A stretch of DNA of 64,000 bases from Clostridia bacterium (GTDB taxonomy: Bacteria > Bacillota > Clostridia > Christensenellales > CAG-1252), in contig JAFPXC010000009.1 in assembly GCA_017394805.1 (NCBI GenBank), forward strand, positions 1 to 64,000, given 5' to 3'. Shown here piece after piece: positions 37,172 to 46,084 of this stretch (position 1 is its first letter; every line of letters starts with the position of its first letter). The notes beneath the pieces are model-generated. The model searched no databases and was not told the DNA's origin. It worked only from the letters and a program-made list of their open reading frames with translations. The position numbers and the translations under genes are program-made.

Positions 37172-39067
37172 TCAAATATCGTTCAAATCGTCGAGCCAAG
37201 CGGTCGCCGAAATATCCGAAGGCATTTGCCACTCGCCGCGCGGGGACAAATCGATCGCGCCCACCTTGGCTCCGTCCACCGAGCAACTGCGCTTGAATTG
37301 CTGGCTGAAGAATCGCTTATAAAAGCGCACGAAGGCGTCCTTGAGGGCTTGTCTGTCCACCGACGGGAAGGCGCACGCGGCCACGCGGAACAGTTTGGAG
37401 GGTGTCATACCCCAATAGACGACGTGGTACAGAATGAAATCGTTAAGCTCGTATTTGCCCACGATTTCTTCCGTCTTTTGCTCGATTTGCCCCCCTACGT
37501 TGGGTAGCAATTCGGGACTGATGGGGGTAGCCAGCACCGAGGTCAGCACCTCGCCGAGCGCTCCTTTTTCCTTCTTGGCTATCTCGCCTATGACGCATTG
37601 CATCAAGGTCTTGGGCAAGGTGGCGTTGACGCCGTACATACTCATATGGTCGCCGTTGTAGGTGCACCACCCCAAGGCGATCTCGCTGAGGTCACCTGTG
37701 CCGATCACCAGCCCGCCCACCTGGTTGGCGACGTCCATCAGCACCATAGTGCGCATACGCGCCTGCGCGTTCTCGAAGGTGACGTCCGCCGTATTGGCGT
37801 CGTGCCCGATGTCCTTGAGGTGCTGTCGGACGGCGGCGGCGATATTGATCTCGCGGCAGGGCACGTTCAACGCGTTGCACAACGCCAAGGCGTTATTCTT
37901 GGTGTGGTCGGTAGTGCCGAAGCAGGGTAGAGTCAGGCACACGAGGGCTTCGCTTGCTTTTAGGCGCAACAGGTCGCACGCTTTGCGGCAAACGAGCAAC
38001 GCCAGGGTGCTGTCCACACCGCCCGACACGCCCAACACCATTTTATTTACGTGGATATGGCGCAACCTTGCGGCCAAGCCCTGCGCTTGCATGGAGAGGA
38101 TCTCGTCGGCAATTTTGGCCTTTTCTTTGGCGGTTTGCGGGATAAAGGGGCTTTTGGGCCACCCTGCAAGGTGCGTAGGCGTCAATTCGTCATAGGCGAA
38201 TTCGTTGCCCACCGCGTCGCGGTCTATCTCGGGCAGGGTGTGCGTGCGCCGACGCAGGAAGGTAATGCCCGCCACGTCGACCACGGCGTCCACGCTCGCT
38301 TTGCCGAACGGCTCGCCTGCGGCAAGCACTTCGCCGCACGAAGCGATGATCTTTTGCCCGCCGAACACGTAGTCGGTGGTGGATTCGTCAGCACCGGCGT
38401 CCACGTAGACGTAGGCCGCTTTACATATCTTCGAGATGGTTTTTACCTCTTCCGTGCGCGCTTCGGCCGCTCCGACGACGAGGGGCGTAGCCGCCAAATT
38501 GCAGATGACGGTGGCGCCTGCCTCGACCAACGCGTTATGCGGGGCGCGGATAGACGTCAATTCGTCGCCGAATTCCACGCCGATGATGAGGTTGGGCACG
38601 TTGACGCACGCGAAGACCTGCGTGCCGCCGAAAGGCACTTCGTCTTGGCCGCAGAGGGTGATGAACTGCGCTTGGTCGGGTGAGGGCGAAAAATGCCTCG
38701 TTTCCGAGGCGGTCAAATACCGTTTGGCCACCACGCCCAACACGGCGCCGCCCTTGACGACGGCGGCTGCGTCGTACAGTCTGTCGCCCAAAACGAGGGG
38801 CAGACCGACCACGCTTACCACGTCCAGCGAGGCTGTTTCGTCGATGATGGCGCCGAGCGCTTGCTCGCACGATACGAGCAGGGCGCCCTCATAGACGATG
38901 TCTCCGACGGTACTGCCGCAAAGTCCCAATGCGGGCGTCACCACGACGCGGCCACCCGCTTTATCCGCTTTGCGGATGCCTTCGATGATGGCCTCGGCAT
39001 TCGCTTGGGGGTTAGCCACCGTAAGCGAATGCGAGAGGGCCGTTATTTTGATAAATCCGTCTTTCAT
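37172..39067 (-). CDS. nadE: NAD+ synthetase with degenerate glutaminase domain
   Basis: 631 residues: an N-terminal nitrilase-like glutaminase domain (about 1-290) and a C-terminal synthetase domain with PP-loop SGGVDS (348-353). It amidates nicotinic acid adenine dinucleotide with ATP. The synthetase motifs look intact (GTGDLSEIALGWCTYNGDH, SVDRQALKD). In the glutaminase domain, Lys115 (AKRYL) is kept. The catalytic Glu of the usual PEL motif is Ala46 (TPALGL), and the catalytic Cys of the usual EICED motif is Gly167 (GVEFGDEL). Glutamine hydrolysis should be lost, so ammonia is probably used directly. It lies 9 bases after the gene at 39077, with weak ribosome binding. Confidence 0.92.
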   Translation of the reverse strand: MKDGFIKITALSHSLTVANPQANAEAIIEGIRKADKAGGRVVVTPALGLCGSTVGDIVYEGALLVSCEQALGAIIDETASLDVVSVVGLPLVLGDRLYDAAAVVKGGAVLGVVAKRYLTASETRHFSPSPDQAQFITLCGQDEVPFGGTQVFACVNVPNLIIGVEFGDELTSIRAPHNALVEAGATVICNLAATPLVVGAAEARTEEVKTISKICKAAYVYVDAGADESTTDYVFGGQKIIASCGEVLAAGEPFGKASVDAVVDVAGITFLRRRTHTLPEIDRDAVGNEFAYDELTPTHLAGWPKSPFIPQTAKEKAKIADEILSMQAQGLAARLRHIHVNKMVLGVSGGVDSTLALLVCRKACDLLRLKASEALVCLTLPCFGTTDHTKNNALALCNALNVPCREINIAAAVRQHLKDIGHDANTADVTFENAQARMRTMVLMDVANQVGGLVIGTGDLSEIALGWCTYNGDHMSMYGVNATLPKTLMQCVIGEIAKKEKGALGEVLTSVLATPISPELLPNVGGQIEQKTEEIVGKYELNDFILYHVVYWGMTPSKLFRVAACAFPSVDRQALKDAFVRFYKRFFSQQFKRSCSVDGAKVGAIDLSPRGEWQMPSDISATAWLDDLNDI

Positions 39068-39076
39068 ACGATTGCG

Positions 39077-41905
39077 TTATTCGGTTTTGGGCGGCAAGTT
39101 GCCGTTGTCGTCCACGGTGTATTGCGCCGCGTAATCCACTTGCTGCCACTTCTTGTTGGGCGCGAAGAGGAACTTGGTGCTCACGGCTTCGCCGATGAGT
39201 TTGAGCGCATTGGACAAAGCCGCCGCGTCGTCGATATCCAAGGCAAAGGGCACTTCGCTGTAGGCGGCGTACTTGGCCATCGAATAGTGATGGTATTGTC
39301 TGGGGTTGTATGCGTTGGGCTCCAAGCACAGGTGCAGACGCAACTTGTCGTTGTTGAGGGTGATACGCGCGATGAGTTTGCTGCCTTGACGGAAACTTTC
39401 GCCCGCGTTGGCGATCTTGCTACTGACGCGGCTATAGAGGAAGAAGGTGTTTTTGATATTGCTGTAGTATTTGCGCTGTCTGTCGGTGGCGGCGATCAAC
39501 TTCTTCTCAAACGCGGTGTACGCGTTGAAACGGGGATCGTTCATCACGGCGTCCAACTCGATACGACGGCGGTCGAGGTTGGCCTCTTCGGCTTGGTCTT
39601 GCGCTTCCTCGTCCTCGGCCTCTTGCATCATGGCCATCAACGCCTTCTCGTCTTCCGACAATTCGGGTGATTTCTCTTCCTCTTGGGGCACTTCCTCTTG
39701 GGGTTGCTCCTCGGGTTGTTCTTCCTCTTTGGCTTCCTCTTCTTGGGGCACTTCCTCGTACAGACCTTCGGGCAGCGGCTCACCGCCGAACAAAGGCTTC
39801 TTCACCCGCTCTTTCTTTTCCTCTTGAGGTTGCTCTTCTTGCTCCTCTTTTACCTCTTCTTGGGGGACCCCTTCCTCTTGAGGTTGCTCCTCGGGTTGTT
39901 CTTCCTCTTGAGCCTCTTCGCCCGTGGGATTGTAGATAGAGGACACCAAGTCTTCGACGGCTTTATTGCTGTCGATGGCGATGCCTTCCTCGGCTTCCTC
40001 GGGTTGCTCCGCTTGGACTTCCTCGGGCTGTGCTTCGACCTCTTCGACGGGGGCTTGCACTTCCGCTTCTTGGGGCTGTTCTTCCTCTACGGGCGCTTCT
40101 TCCGTCGCTTCGGGGATTTCTTCCTCTTGGGGCACTTCCGCTTCTTGGGGTTGCTCGACCTCGCCCACGTCTATATCCAATTCGTCCGCCAAGGTTTCTA
40201 CGGGCGCTTCGTCGATGTCGGCCAAGTCTTCGGGCATTTCTTCCGCTTGCTCTTCTTGTTGCTCTTCCTCGGCAGGGGCTTCCTCAACCTCTTCTATGGG
40301 TTGCTCTTCTTCGACGAGTTCGAGTTCTTCCTCAGCGGGAGTTTCTTCAGCCTCTTCTTCGGCAACGGGCTCTTCTTCCGCGGGTTGTTCCTCGATAGGT
40401 TCTTCTTCCTCTACGGCTTCCTCGGCAGGGGTTTCTTCCTCAACGATTTCCTCTTGAGGTTCTTTCGCAGAATCTTCTTCGACGAGTTCGAGTTCCTCTT
40501 CAGCGGGAGTTTCTTCAGCCTCTTCTTCGGCAACGGGCTCTTCTTCCGCGGGTTGTTCCTCGATAGGTTCTTCTTCCTCTACGACGTCCTCGGCAGGGGT
40601 TTCTTCCTCTGCTTGCTCTTCTTGGACTTCCTCTGCGGGTTGTTCTTCCTCAACGATTTCCTCTTGAGGTTCTTTCGCAGATTCTTCTTCGACGAGTTCG
40701 AGTTCTTCCTCTTGGGGTTGCTCTTCCTCTACGACGTCCTCGGCAGGGGTTTCTTCCTCGGCGGGTGCTTCTTCGATTTCTTCCGCGGGTTGCTCCTCAA
40801 CCTCTTCCTCAACGGGTTCTTCGGCTACCTCTTGAGGTTGCTCTTCAACGGGTTGTTCTTCCTCTGCGATGGGCGCGACTTCCGCTTGCTCTTCGTTTTG
40901 GGGCGCTTCCACCTCAAAGGTTTGCTCTTTGATGAGACCTTTCTCTATCAAAGCGTCCGTGGTTTCGTAGGGGAGGGCGTAGTCCTCTTGGGGGATCTCG
41001 CCTTGTTTCAGTCCGCCGAGTTTTTCCACCGCGGCGGCGATCAAGTCCAACGCGTACTTGGCGCGACGGTCGTTCGTAATACGATAGAGGCAGGGCACTT
41101 TGGCGTACTTCTTGGCCGTGGCCTCTTTCACCTTATACTTGGTGTCCGCGTAGTCGGCGGCGTCCAGGGCAAGGTACAGATACAAGGTCTTGCGGCGCAC
41201 GTTGAGTTTGGCCAACTGGTTGCGCCCCACGTTGAAACTGTCGTATTGCCAACTGACGCGACTACGCACTTTCGTGTAGCTCAACAGCGCGTTCTTCAGT
41301 TGGGTGTAGTAATCCTTGGTATAGTCGGGGGCTTGCGCCAACTTGGCGGTGAAGGATTTGACGAAACGCACGCGTACTTCTTTGCCCGTCTCGTCCACAC
41401 GCACCACTTCGAGCACCTCGTCCTCGTCTTCGCCTTCTTCCTCGGCTTCTTCGTCCTCGACGTCTTCGTTTTGGGGTTCTTCTTCGACGAGTTCGAGTTC
41501 CTCTTGCGGTTGTTCCTCTACGACTTCTTCGACTTGTTCTTCGATGACCTCTTCCTCTTGGGGGACTTCTTCAACGGGTTCGGGTTCTTCTTGGGGGACT
41601 TCTTCGACCTCTTCAACGGGTTCTTCCGCTACGGGCTCGGCTTCCTCTTGGGGCGCTTGTTCCTCTTTGGGCGCGGCGGCACCGTATTTCACCGATATAT
41701 CGTACACTTTCTTGCGACGCCGTTCGATGGTGCGAGTAGCCTTGGCCATTTCCTCTTGGCGTTTTTCTTTCTGCTTGTGCAGCACGGCGACCAATACGAC
41801 GACGATGCAGATGACGGCGAATGCGATGCACAAGCCGATGGCGAAGTACTTGGTCAACAATTCTTGTTTGGTGATGGCTGATGCGACAGCGCTCAAAATA
41901 CCCAT
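39077..41905 (-). CDS. Membrane-anchored Glu/Pro-repeat protein with a duplicated domain
   Basis: 942 residues. One N-terminal transmembrane helix (about 18-42), then a basic patch and a first Glu-rich region. A globular domain follows at about 165-285 (FTAKLAQAPDYTKDYYTQLK, LLSYTKVRSRVSW, KTLYLYLALD). Then come about 430 residues of imperfect EEEQP, EEQPQEE and AEEEPVAEEE repeats. A second copy of the globular domain ends the protein (FEKKLIAATDRQRKYYSNIK, FFLYSRVSSKIAN, DKLRLHLCLE). The domain recurs in many uncharacterised Firmicute proteins; no function is known. AGGAGG precedes the ATG. The acidic linker may act as a flexible or charged spacer. Confidence 0.85.
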   Translation of the reverse strand: MGILSAVASAITKQELLTKYFAIGLCIAFAVICIVVVLVAVLHKQKEKRQEEMAKATRTIERRRKKVYDISVKYGAAAPKEEQAPQEEAEPVAEEPVEEVEEVPQEEPEPVEEVPQEEEVIEEQVEEVVEEQPQEELELVEEEPQNEDVEDEEAEEEGEDEDEVLEVVRVDETGKEVRVRFVKSFTAKLAQAPDYTKDYYTQLKNALLSYTKVRSRVSWQYDSFNVGRNQLAKLNVRRKTLYLYLALDAADYADTKYKVKEATAKKYAKVPCLYRITNDRRAKYALDLIAAAVEKLGGLKQGEIPQEDYALPYETTDALIEKGLIKEQTFEVEAPQNEEQAEVAPIAEEEQPVEEQPQEVAEEPVEEEVEEQPAEEIEEAPAEEETPAEDVVEEEQPQEEELELVEEESAKEPQEEIVEEEQPAEEVQEEQAEEETPAEDVVEEEEPIEEQPAEEEPVAEEEAEETPAEEELELVEEDSAKEPQEEIVEEETPAEEAVEEEEPIEEQPAEEEPVAEEEAEETPAEEELELVEEEQPIEEVEEAPAEEEQQEEQAEEMPEDLADIDEAPVETLADELDIDVGEVEQPQEAEVPQEEEIPEATEEAPVEEEQPQEAEVQAPVEEVEAQPEEVQAEQPEEAEEGIAIDSNKAVEDLVSSIYNPTGEEAQEEEQPEEQPQEEGVPQEEVKEEQEEQPQEEKKERVKKPLFGGEPLPEGLYEEVPQEEEAKEEEQPEEQPQEEVPQEEEKSPELSEDEKALMAMMQEAEDEEAQDQAEEANLDRRRIELDAVMNDPRFNAYTAFEKKLIAATDRQRKYYSNIKNTFFLYSRVSSKIANAGESFRQGSKLIARITLNNDKLRLHLCLEPNAYNPRQYHHYSMAKYAAYSEVPFALDIDDAAALSNALKLIGEAVSTKFLFAPNKKWQQVDYAAQYTVDDNGNLPPKTE

Positions 41906-42486
41906 AGTAGGCCTCCTAAAAATGATTTTACGCGCGAGCGTAATAGATAACTATTATCATTATATACTAAAAAAAACCATTTTTCAATAGCGAAACGCAC
42001 CAAATTCGGCAATTCTCGTATTTTTTTGCGCGAAAAACAGATCGCTACCGCCGACGGCAACTGCGAAGGAAGGCGCGAGTTTTCGCCGAATCGCGGTATA
42101 TAGGCGCGTATTTCCCCGTATAGGCGTCGGTCGGATACGGCGCGACCCTTGCCGACGAAGGTCGCTGTCGGCGCGGCACGCGCGGGCGATACGCCTGCGG
42201 TGGCCGTTTTCGTTTTCGCTCCCAAATCTATCGTGGTACGCAATTCCCCCTTGCGTCATACGCGGGCGGCGTGGAAGGCATATGTACGTCCGCCTCACCG
42301 GACGTGCTGAACGACGTCGCATCCTACGTGAACGTCAAAGCGCACGGCACGGGACGCAAGGATATGGTTTTTCTTGGTGGGTAGCGTCGCCGTTTGCCCC
42401 CAACCGTAGGGGGGCTTTTCCATACCAAACTGGCAGTTTTTCGGGTTTTCGCCGCGCGACTTGCCGCTCCTTCGCGAAATGGGGTA
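41906..42486. other. Intergenic region with a gene fragment and hairpin
   Basis: About 580 bases without an intact gene. It holds the 106-bp copy of a lipoprotein gene segment (42259-42364) and a hairpin CCCCC/GGGGG followed by GCTTTT at about 42398-42420. The stretch 42000-42250 has coding-like composition but no recognisable frame and may be decayed coding DNA. Confidence 0.5.
42259..42364 (+). pseudogene. 106-bp fragment copied from the lipoprotein gene at 51730-53460
   Basis: Matches the complement of 52410-52515 at 101 of 106 positions; all five differences are transitions. In the intact gene this segment encodes the stretch from YAGGVEGM to GTGRKDN. Here the flanks are unrelated and no open frame extends it, so it is a dead fragment. 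Confidence 0.8.
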
Positions 42487-42515
42487 TTGACCTTTGTAAC
42501 ACAAGGTGGTAGACT
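42487..42515 (+). promoter_or_regulatory. Putative promoter of the membrane protein gene at 42599
   Basis: TTGACC (42487-42492), a 17-base spacer, TAGACT (42510-42515). The -10 is only a fair match. Confidence 0.45.
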
Positions 42516-42598
42516 ATAGATGAGCGAAAGGCACTTTTCTTCCCTGCCTTCGACCGCGAGTGGTGCTTTGCGCCCAAACAACACAAGGAGGTGGCGTT

Positions 42599-43273
42599 AT
42601 GCATTTCATTTTCTTCGGCCCGAGTAGCGCGGACGCGGCGGAACGAGTCGCCCGTGCTTATCAGGAATTGCGGCATACCAACAATTTCAACTGGACGTTT
42701 ATCTTCATTCTGGCGGTGGTGTTCTACGTCTATTGGAGCGAGATCAAGAACAAGAACTACGACGCCATCGTGGCGGGCGTTGCCTTGTACTCCGTGCATT
42801 GGTTCTACGAGATCATGAACGCCGTCATCGGCAAGGCGACGGGCAACCCCTTGTGGTGCGTGTCGGCCGAGAGCACGACCTTTATCCTATTGATAGGCGT
42901 GTGCTGGGAATTGTCCATGATGTTCTCCATAGCGGGCATCATTTCCTACAAAATGCTCGGTGACGATCCCGACAAGATACTCTTCCAACGAGGCAAATTC
43001 AAAATATCCATGCGTTTGGTGGGCGCTATCGGCATGGCGCTATTGTTTGCGCTCATCGAGTCCTTCCTCGCCGGCACCGAGAACGGCTCGTTTATATGGG
43101 TGTACAAGTGGTGGGGCGTGTTGCCCGTGTTCATCACGACCTACGTGCCTTTCTTCCTCGCCGCCAACTACGTGCCCAAGATGAAGCCCAAGGCCAAGAA
43201 GATCTTTCTCTTCTCCTTGGTGGGGCTCAATATCCTATTGCTGGCCATTCTCATTCCGTTGGGTATTATCTAA
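42599..43273 (+). CDS. Hypothetical multi-pass membrane protein
   Basis: 224 residues with about six hydrophobic helices and short polar loops (WSEIKNKNYD, GDDPDKILFQRGK). No transporter signature was recognised. AAGGAGGTG, a near-perfect ribosome binding site, fixes the start at 42599, downstream of an earlier in-frame ATG. It stands alone between a minus-strand block and the minus-strand amidase gene. Confidence 0.75.
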   Translation: MHFIFFGPSSADAAERVARAYQELRHTNNFNWTFIFILAVVFYVYWSEIKNKNYDAIVAGVALYSVHWFYEIMNAVIGKATGNPLWCVSAESTTFILLIGVCWELSMMFSIAGIISYKMLGDDPDKILFQRGKFKISMRLVGAIGMALLFALIESFLAGTENGSFIWVYKWWGVLPVFITTYVPFFLAANYVPKMKPKAKKIFLFSLVGLNILLLAILIPLGII

Positions 43274-43292
43274 GCGCGCTCAACGACTACGC

Positions 43293-43320
43293 GCCCCGAA
43301 ACCGACGTTTCGGGGCACTT
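43293..43320 (+). terminator. Terminator after the 42599 membrane-protein gene
   Basis: CCCCGAAAC/GTTTCGGGG (43294-43315) followed by a T-rich stretch. Confidence 0.7.
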
Positions 43321-43340
43321 TGTTTTGCGTTGCAAGCATT

Positions 43341-44057
43341 CTACAACGCCAAGGTGGGCGTGGCGGCGTTCCCCGCGTACATAGAGTCGATGGCGAGATA
43401 GATTTGATAGGCCAAGGTCATGCGGTAGTTTTCGTCCGCGAGCAGCGCCTCGTCCTCGCGGTTGGACAAAAAACCGCACTCCACGATGGCGGCGGGGCAG
43501 GGCGCGTTCTTCAGCAGGTAGTAATCACCCCACAACGGCTCGAATTGCCGCCCAACGTTGGGTAGGTTTTGGGTACGATTGAGGTGGGATTGTATGGCTT
43601 CCGCCAAGGGCATGTCTTCCTTTTTGTCGTAGAAAACCTGTATGCCCCTGCGGTATTCGGAAGGGTAGAAGTTGCAATGCACGGACACCGCGAGATCTGC
43701 CTTTGCCCCCTCGATGGCGTTTAGGCGCATATCCATATCCCGCCGCTTGAGCGAGCCGGCTTCGACGGGCGCGCGGTCGGTGCGTCTGGTCATCACGGTC
43801 TTGTAGCCCGCCCCCCGCAGGTAGGCTTCCAGATACTTGGCGACCGAGAGGTTGACGTCGCTTTCTTTGAGGTGCAGGCGTAGCCCCGTGACGCCCCCGT
43901 CGTACCCGCCGTGACCGGCGTCTATGGCCACCACGACGGCTTGCGCTTGCCCCGTGAAATTGGGCGAGAGAAAGACCAAAGCGGTCAGCAGGCACACGAG
44001 GATCGCCGCTACGGCCGCCGTGAGTTTGTATTTGGAAAGGTTGAATACCGAAAACAT
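43341..44057 (-). CDS. cwlD: N-acetylmuramoyl-L-alanine amidase, CwlD-like
   Basis: 238 residues. One N-terminal hydrophobic segment (about 12-32), either a signal anchor or a signal peptide, then a single amidase_3 domain. Zinc ligands and catalytic residues lie in DAGHGGYDGG, the Glu of KESDVNLS, VSVHCNFYP and IVECGFLSN. CwlD makes muramic-delta-lactam in spore cortex; with SigH-like sigma nearby this may hint at sporulation, but a housekeeping amidase is equally possible. AAGGAG precedes the ATG. Confidence 0.88.
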   Translation of the reverse strand: MFSVFNLSKYKLTAAVAAILVCLLTALVFLSPNFTGQAQAVVVAIDAGHGGYDGGVTGLRLHLKESDVNLSVAKYLEAYLRGAGYKTVMTRRTDRAPVEAGSLKRRDMDMRLNAIEGAKADLAVSVHCNFYPSEYRRGIQVFYDKKEDMPLAEAIQSHLNRTQNLPNVGRQFEPLWGDYYLLKNAPCPAAIVECGFLSNREDEALLADENYRMTLAYQIYLAIDSMYAGNAATPTLAL

Positions 44058-44159
44058 ACGCGCTCCTTATAAATCGATGAATATCGCCCGTTCGGCAAAA
44101 AACGACGGATTTCCCGTGTTTTCGCCGTTTTTAACCCCCCAAAACGTACAGTTTCCCAC

Positions 44160-44203
44160 TTATCCACATAGTTATCCACATCGGCGTGCATAAATGTGGG
44201 TAA
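44160..44203. promoter_or_regulatory. Cluster of three DnaA boxes
   Basis: Two perfect TTATCCACA boxes at 44160-44168 and 44172-44180, 3 bases apart, and an inverted TGTGGGTAA (TTACCCACA) at 44195-44203. Confidence 0.75.
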
Positions 44204-44323
44204 ACGTCGGAGGCTTGCCCGTACTATTGTATGACGGCGACTCGCGGGCTATGCCATCGCGCCGCAAAAGGGGTTGCAATGCGAAAAAAGGCGCGAAAAG
44301 TCGCATTATTAGTAGCAAAAATA

Positions 44324-44352
44324 TTGTGTTCCGCGCGGTTTTAATATATAAT
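44324..44352 (+). promoter_or_regulatory. Promoter of mrnC-rlmB-sigma
   Basis: TTGTGT (44324-44329), a 17-base spacer, TATAAT (44347-44352). Confidence 0.6.
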
Positions 44353-44376
44353 ATAGGTAAAATGGGAGATTATCCG

Positions 44377-44790
44377 ATGAGCCTATACCCTACCATTCAA
44401 ACACCGATGAGCAAAGAAGAGGCGCGTGCGTTGGACGCGTTGGTCTTGGCCTACGTGGGCGACGGCGTGCAGTCCTTGTACGTCCGCACCTATTTCGCCG
44501 CGACGGTGGGCGGCAAGGCGGGGGCGCTGCATAGCTTGGCGGTGGGCAAGGTATCCGCCGTCGCGCAAGCCGAAGAGGTGGACGCCATACGCCTTTTGTT
44601 CAACGAGGAAGAGGACGCGGTGTATCGCACGGCGCGCAATCACAAGAGCAAGTCCACGGCCAAAAACGCCAGGGTGTCAGACTACCGCAAGGCGAGCGGC
44701 TTGGAGGCCGTGTGGGGATATCTCTACCTGACGGGACAAAATGAGCGCTTGGGCGAATTGCTGTCCTTTGCGCACGGATTCGAGGATTAG
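44377..44790 (+). CDS. mrnC: Mini-ribonuclease III
   Basis: 137 residues, the usual size: an RNase III catalytic domain without the RNA-binding domain, which matures 23S rRNA in Firmicutes. The motif ALDALVLAYVGDGVQSLYVR carries the catalytic Asp, and ARNHKSKSTAKNARVSDYRKA is conserved. GGGAGA 7 bases upstream fixes the start at 44377. It is followed after 2 bases by rlmB, the usual Firmicute order. Confidence 0.93.
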   Translation: MSLYPTIQTPMSKEEARALDALVLAYVGDGVQSLYVRTYFAATVGGKAGALHSLAVGKVSAVAQAEEVDAIRLLFNEEEDAVYRTARNHKSKSTAKNARVSDYRKASGLEAVWGYLYLTGQNERLGELLSFAHGFED

Positions 44791-44792
44791 TT

Positions 44793-45509
44793 ATGATTAT
44801 AGAAGGCAGAAACGCAGTACGGGAAGCATTGAACGGCGAAACGACCATCGACAAGATCTTGGTGGCCAAGGGCGTGCAGGACGGCAGTTTGGGCGCGCTC
44901 ATCGAGGCGGCCAAAGACCGCCGCATCCGCGTATCGTTCGTAGACAAAGCCGTGCTGGATCGCGAGAGCGTCACCAAGCACCATCAAGGCGTCATCGCCT
45001 ACGCGACCGATTTCGATTATTGCACCTTGGACGATATTCTCCAAAACAAGCGGGGCGAAAAGCACTTCATTCTCATCTTGGACGAGATAGAGGATCCGCA
45101 CAATTTCGGCTCCATCGTGCGTGTGGCCGAGTGCATGGGCGTGGACGGCGTCGTCATCGGCAGTCGCCGTCAAGTGGCCGTCACCGAGACGGTGGTCAAG
45201 ACTTCCGCGGGCGCTACGTCCTATATGCGCATCGCCAAGGTAGGCAATATCAACGACGCAATTCGCACCCTCAAAGAGGAGTTTATCACGGTGTACGCCC
45301 TCGATATGGACGGCACGCCCCTACAAGAGGCGCGTCTCGACGGGGATATCGCCTTGGTCGTGGGCAACGAGGGCAAGGGTGTCAAGCCCCTCACGCGCAA
45401 GTTGTCCGACGGGGCGGTGAGCATTCCCATGTACGGCAACGTGGCGTCGCTCAATGCGTCCGTCGCGGCGGGTATCGCCGTGTACGAGGCCAATCGTCAG
45501 CGCAAGTGA
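44793..45509 (+). CDS. rlmB: 23S rRNA (guanosine-2'-O)-methyltransferase, TrmH/SpoU family
   Basis: 238 residues. The N-terminal substrate-binding domain (about 1-75) and SPOUT knot domain are clear, with motifs LDEIEDPHNFGSIVR, VGNEGKGVKPL and IPMYGNVASLNASVAAGI. It probably methylates 23S G2251. It overlaps the sigma factor gene by four bases (GTGA). Confidence 0.93.
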   Translation: MIIEGRNAVREALNGETTIDKILVAKGVQDGSLGALIEAAKDRRIRVSFVDKAVLDRESVTKHHQGVIAYATDFDYCTLDDILQNKRGEKHFILILDEIEDPHNFGSIVRVAECMGVDGVVIGSRRQVAVTETVVKTSAGATSYMRIAKVGNINDAIRTLKEEFITVYALDMDGTPLQEARLDGDIALVVGNEGKGVKPLTRKLSDGAVSIPMYGNVASLNASVAAGIAVYEANRQRK

Positions 45510-46042
45510 ACTACCGCGAAGCCACCGACAACGACCTCGTGGTGGGCGCGCGGCAGGACGACGGGTGTCTGGCCGAGTTACAGCGCCGCTACGAGCCTAT
45601 GATCGTCCAAACGGCCAAGTCTTTTCCCAATATGCAGGAGGACGAGTGCTTGGCCGAGGGCAATATCGCCTTGGTGGAGGCCATCATGCACTTCGACCAA
45701 GCGCGCGGCACGCGCTTCGCCACCTACGCCTACGTATGCGTGCGCAATCGCCTGGTGCGTGCGGGCAGGAAGGCGCAGTCCACCTTGGATTGGCAGTCGA
45801 TGCCCGAGCGGGCGTCCCGTATGCCCTCGCCCGAGGAAACGCTGTTGGACGAGGAAGCGTTCGCGATGCGCAAGGCCGAGGCCAAGCGCAAATTGTCGCG
45901 CTTCGAGTACGCCGTGTGGCGTATGCGGATAGACGGCTACACTTACGCCGAGATAGCCGTGGCCCTGTCGACGGCAGAGCGGACGGTGGACGTCAAATCG
46001 GTGGGCAACGCCCTCGCGCGTGTGCGCCGAAAACTGAAATAA
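45506..46042 (+). CDS. RNA polymerase sigma factor, SigH-like
   Basis: 178 residues; GTG start overlapping the rlmB stop. Region 2 is visible as YEPMIVQTAKSFPNMQEDEC and GNIALVEAIMHFD, with the core-binding FATYAYVCVRNRLVRA. Region 4 is LSRFEYAVWRMRIDGYTYAEI with the recognition helix near TVDVKSVGNALARVRRKL. In Firmicutes, sigH lies just after rlmB (and yacP), so position supports a SigH identity. SigH controls early sporulation or competence; comF lies nearby. The actual role is inferred. Confidence 0.88.
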   Translation: MNYREATDNDLVVGARQDDGCLAELQRRYEPMIVQTAKSFPNMQEDECLAEGNIALVEAIMHFDQARGTRFATYAYVCVRNRLVRAGRKAQSTLDWQSMPERASRMPSPEETLLDEEAFAMRKAEAKRKLSRFEYAVWRMRIDGYTYAEIAVALSTAERTVDVKSVGNALARVRRKLK

Positions 46043-46084
46043 ACGAAACTTCGTGACGGACTTCGTGACGGAAAGAGGATAACG

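Larger units (their letters stand above)
44058..44376. other. Divergent intergenic region with DnaA boxes and AT-rich stretch
   Basis: Between cwlD (leftward) and mrnC (rightward). It contains three DnaA boxes (44160-44203) and a strongly AT-rich run at 44305-44360 that includes the mrnC promoter. No RNA gene was seen. Confidence 0.6.

Noticed and set aside
39683..41881. A 732-codon plus-strand frame rich in Phe and Leu
   Set aside because: It is the antisense image of the Glu/Pro repeats of the minus-strand protein; no start signal or family resemblance.
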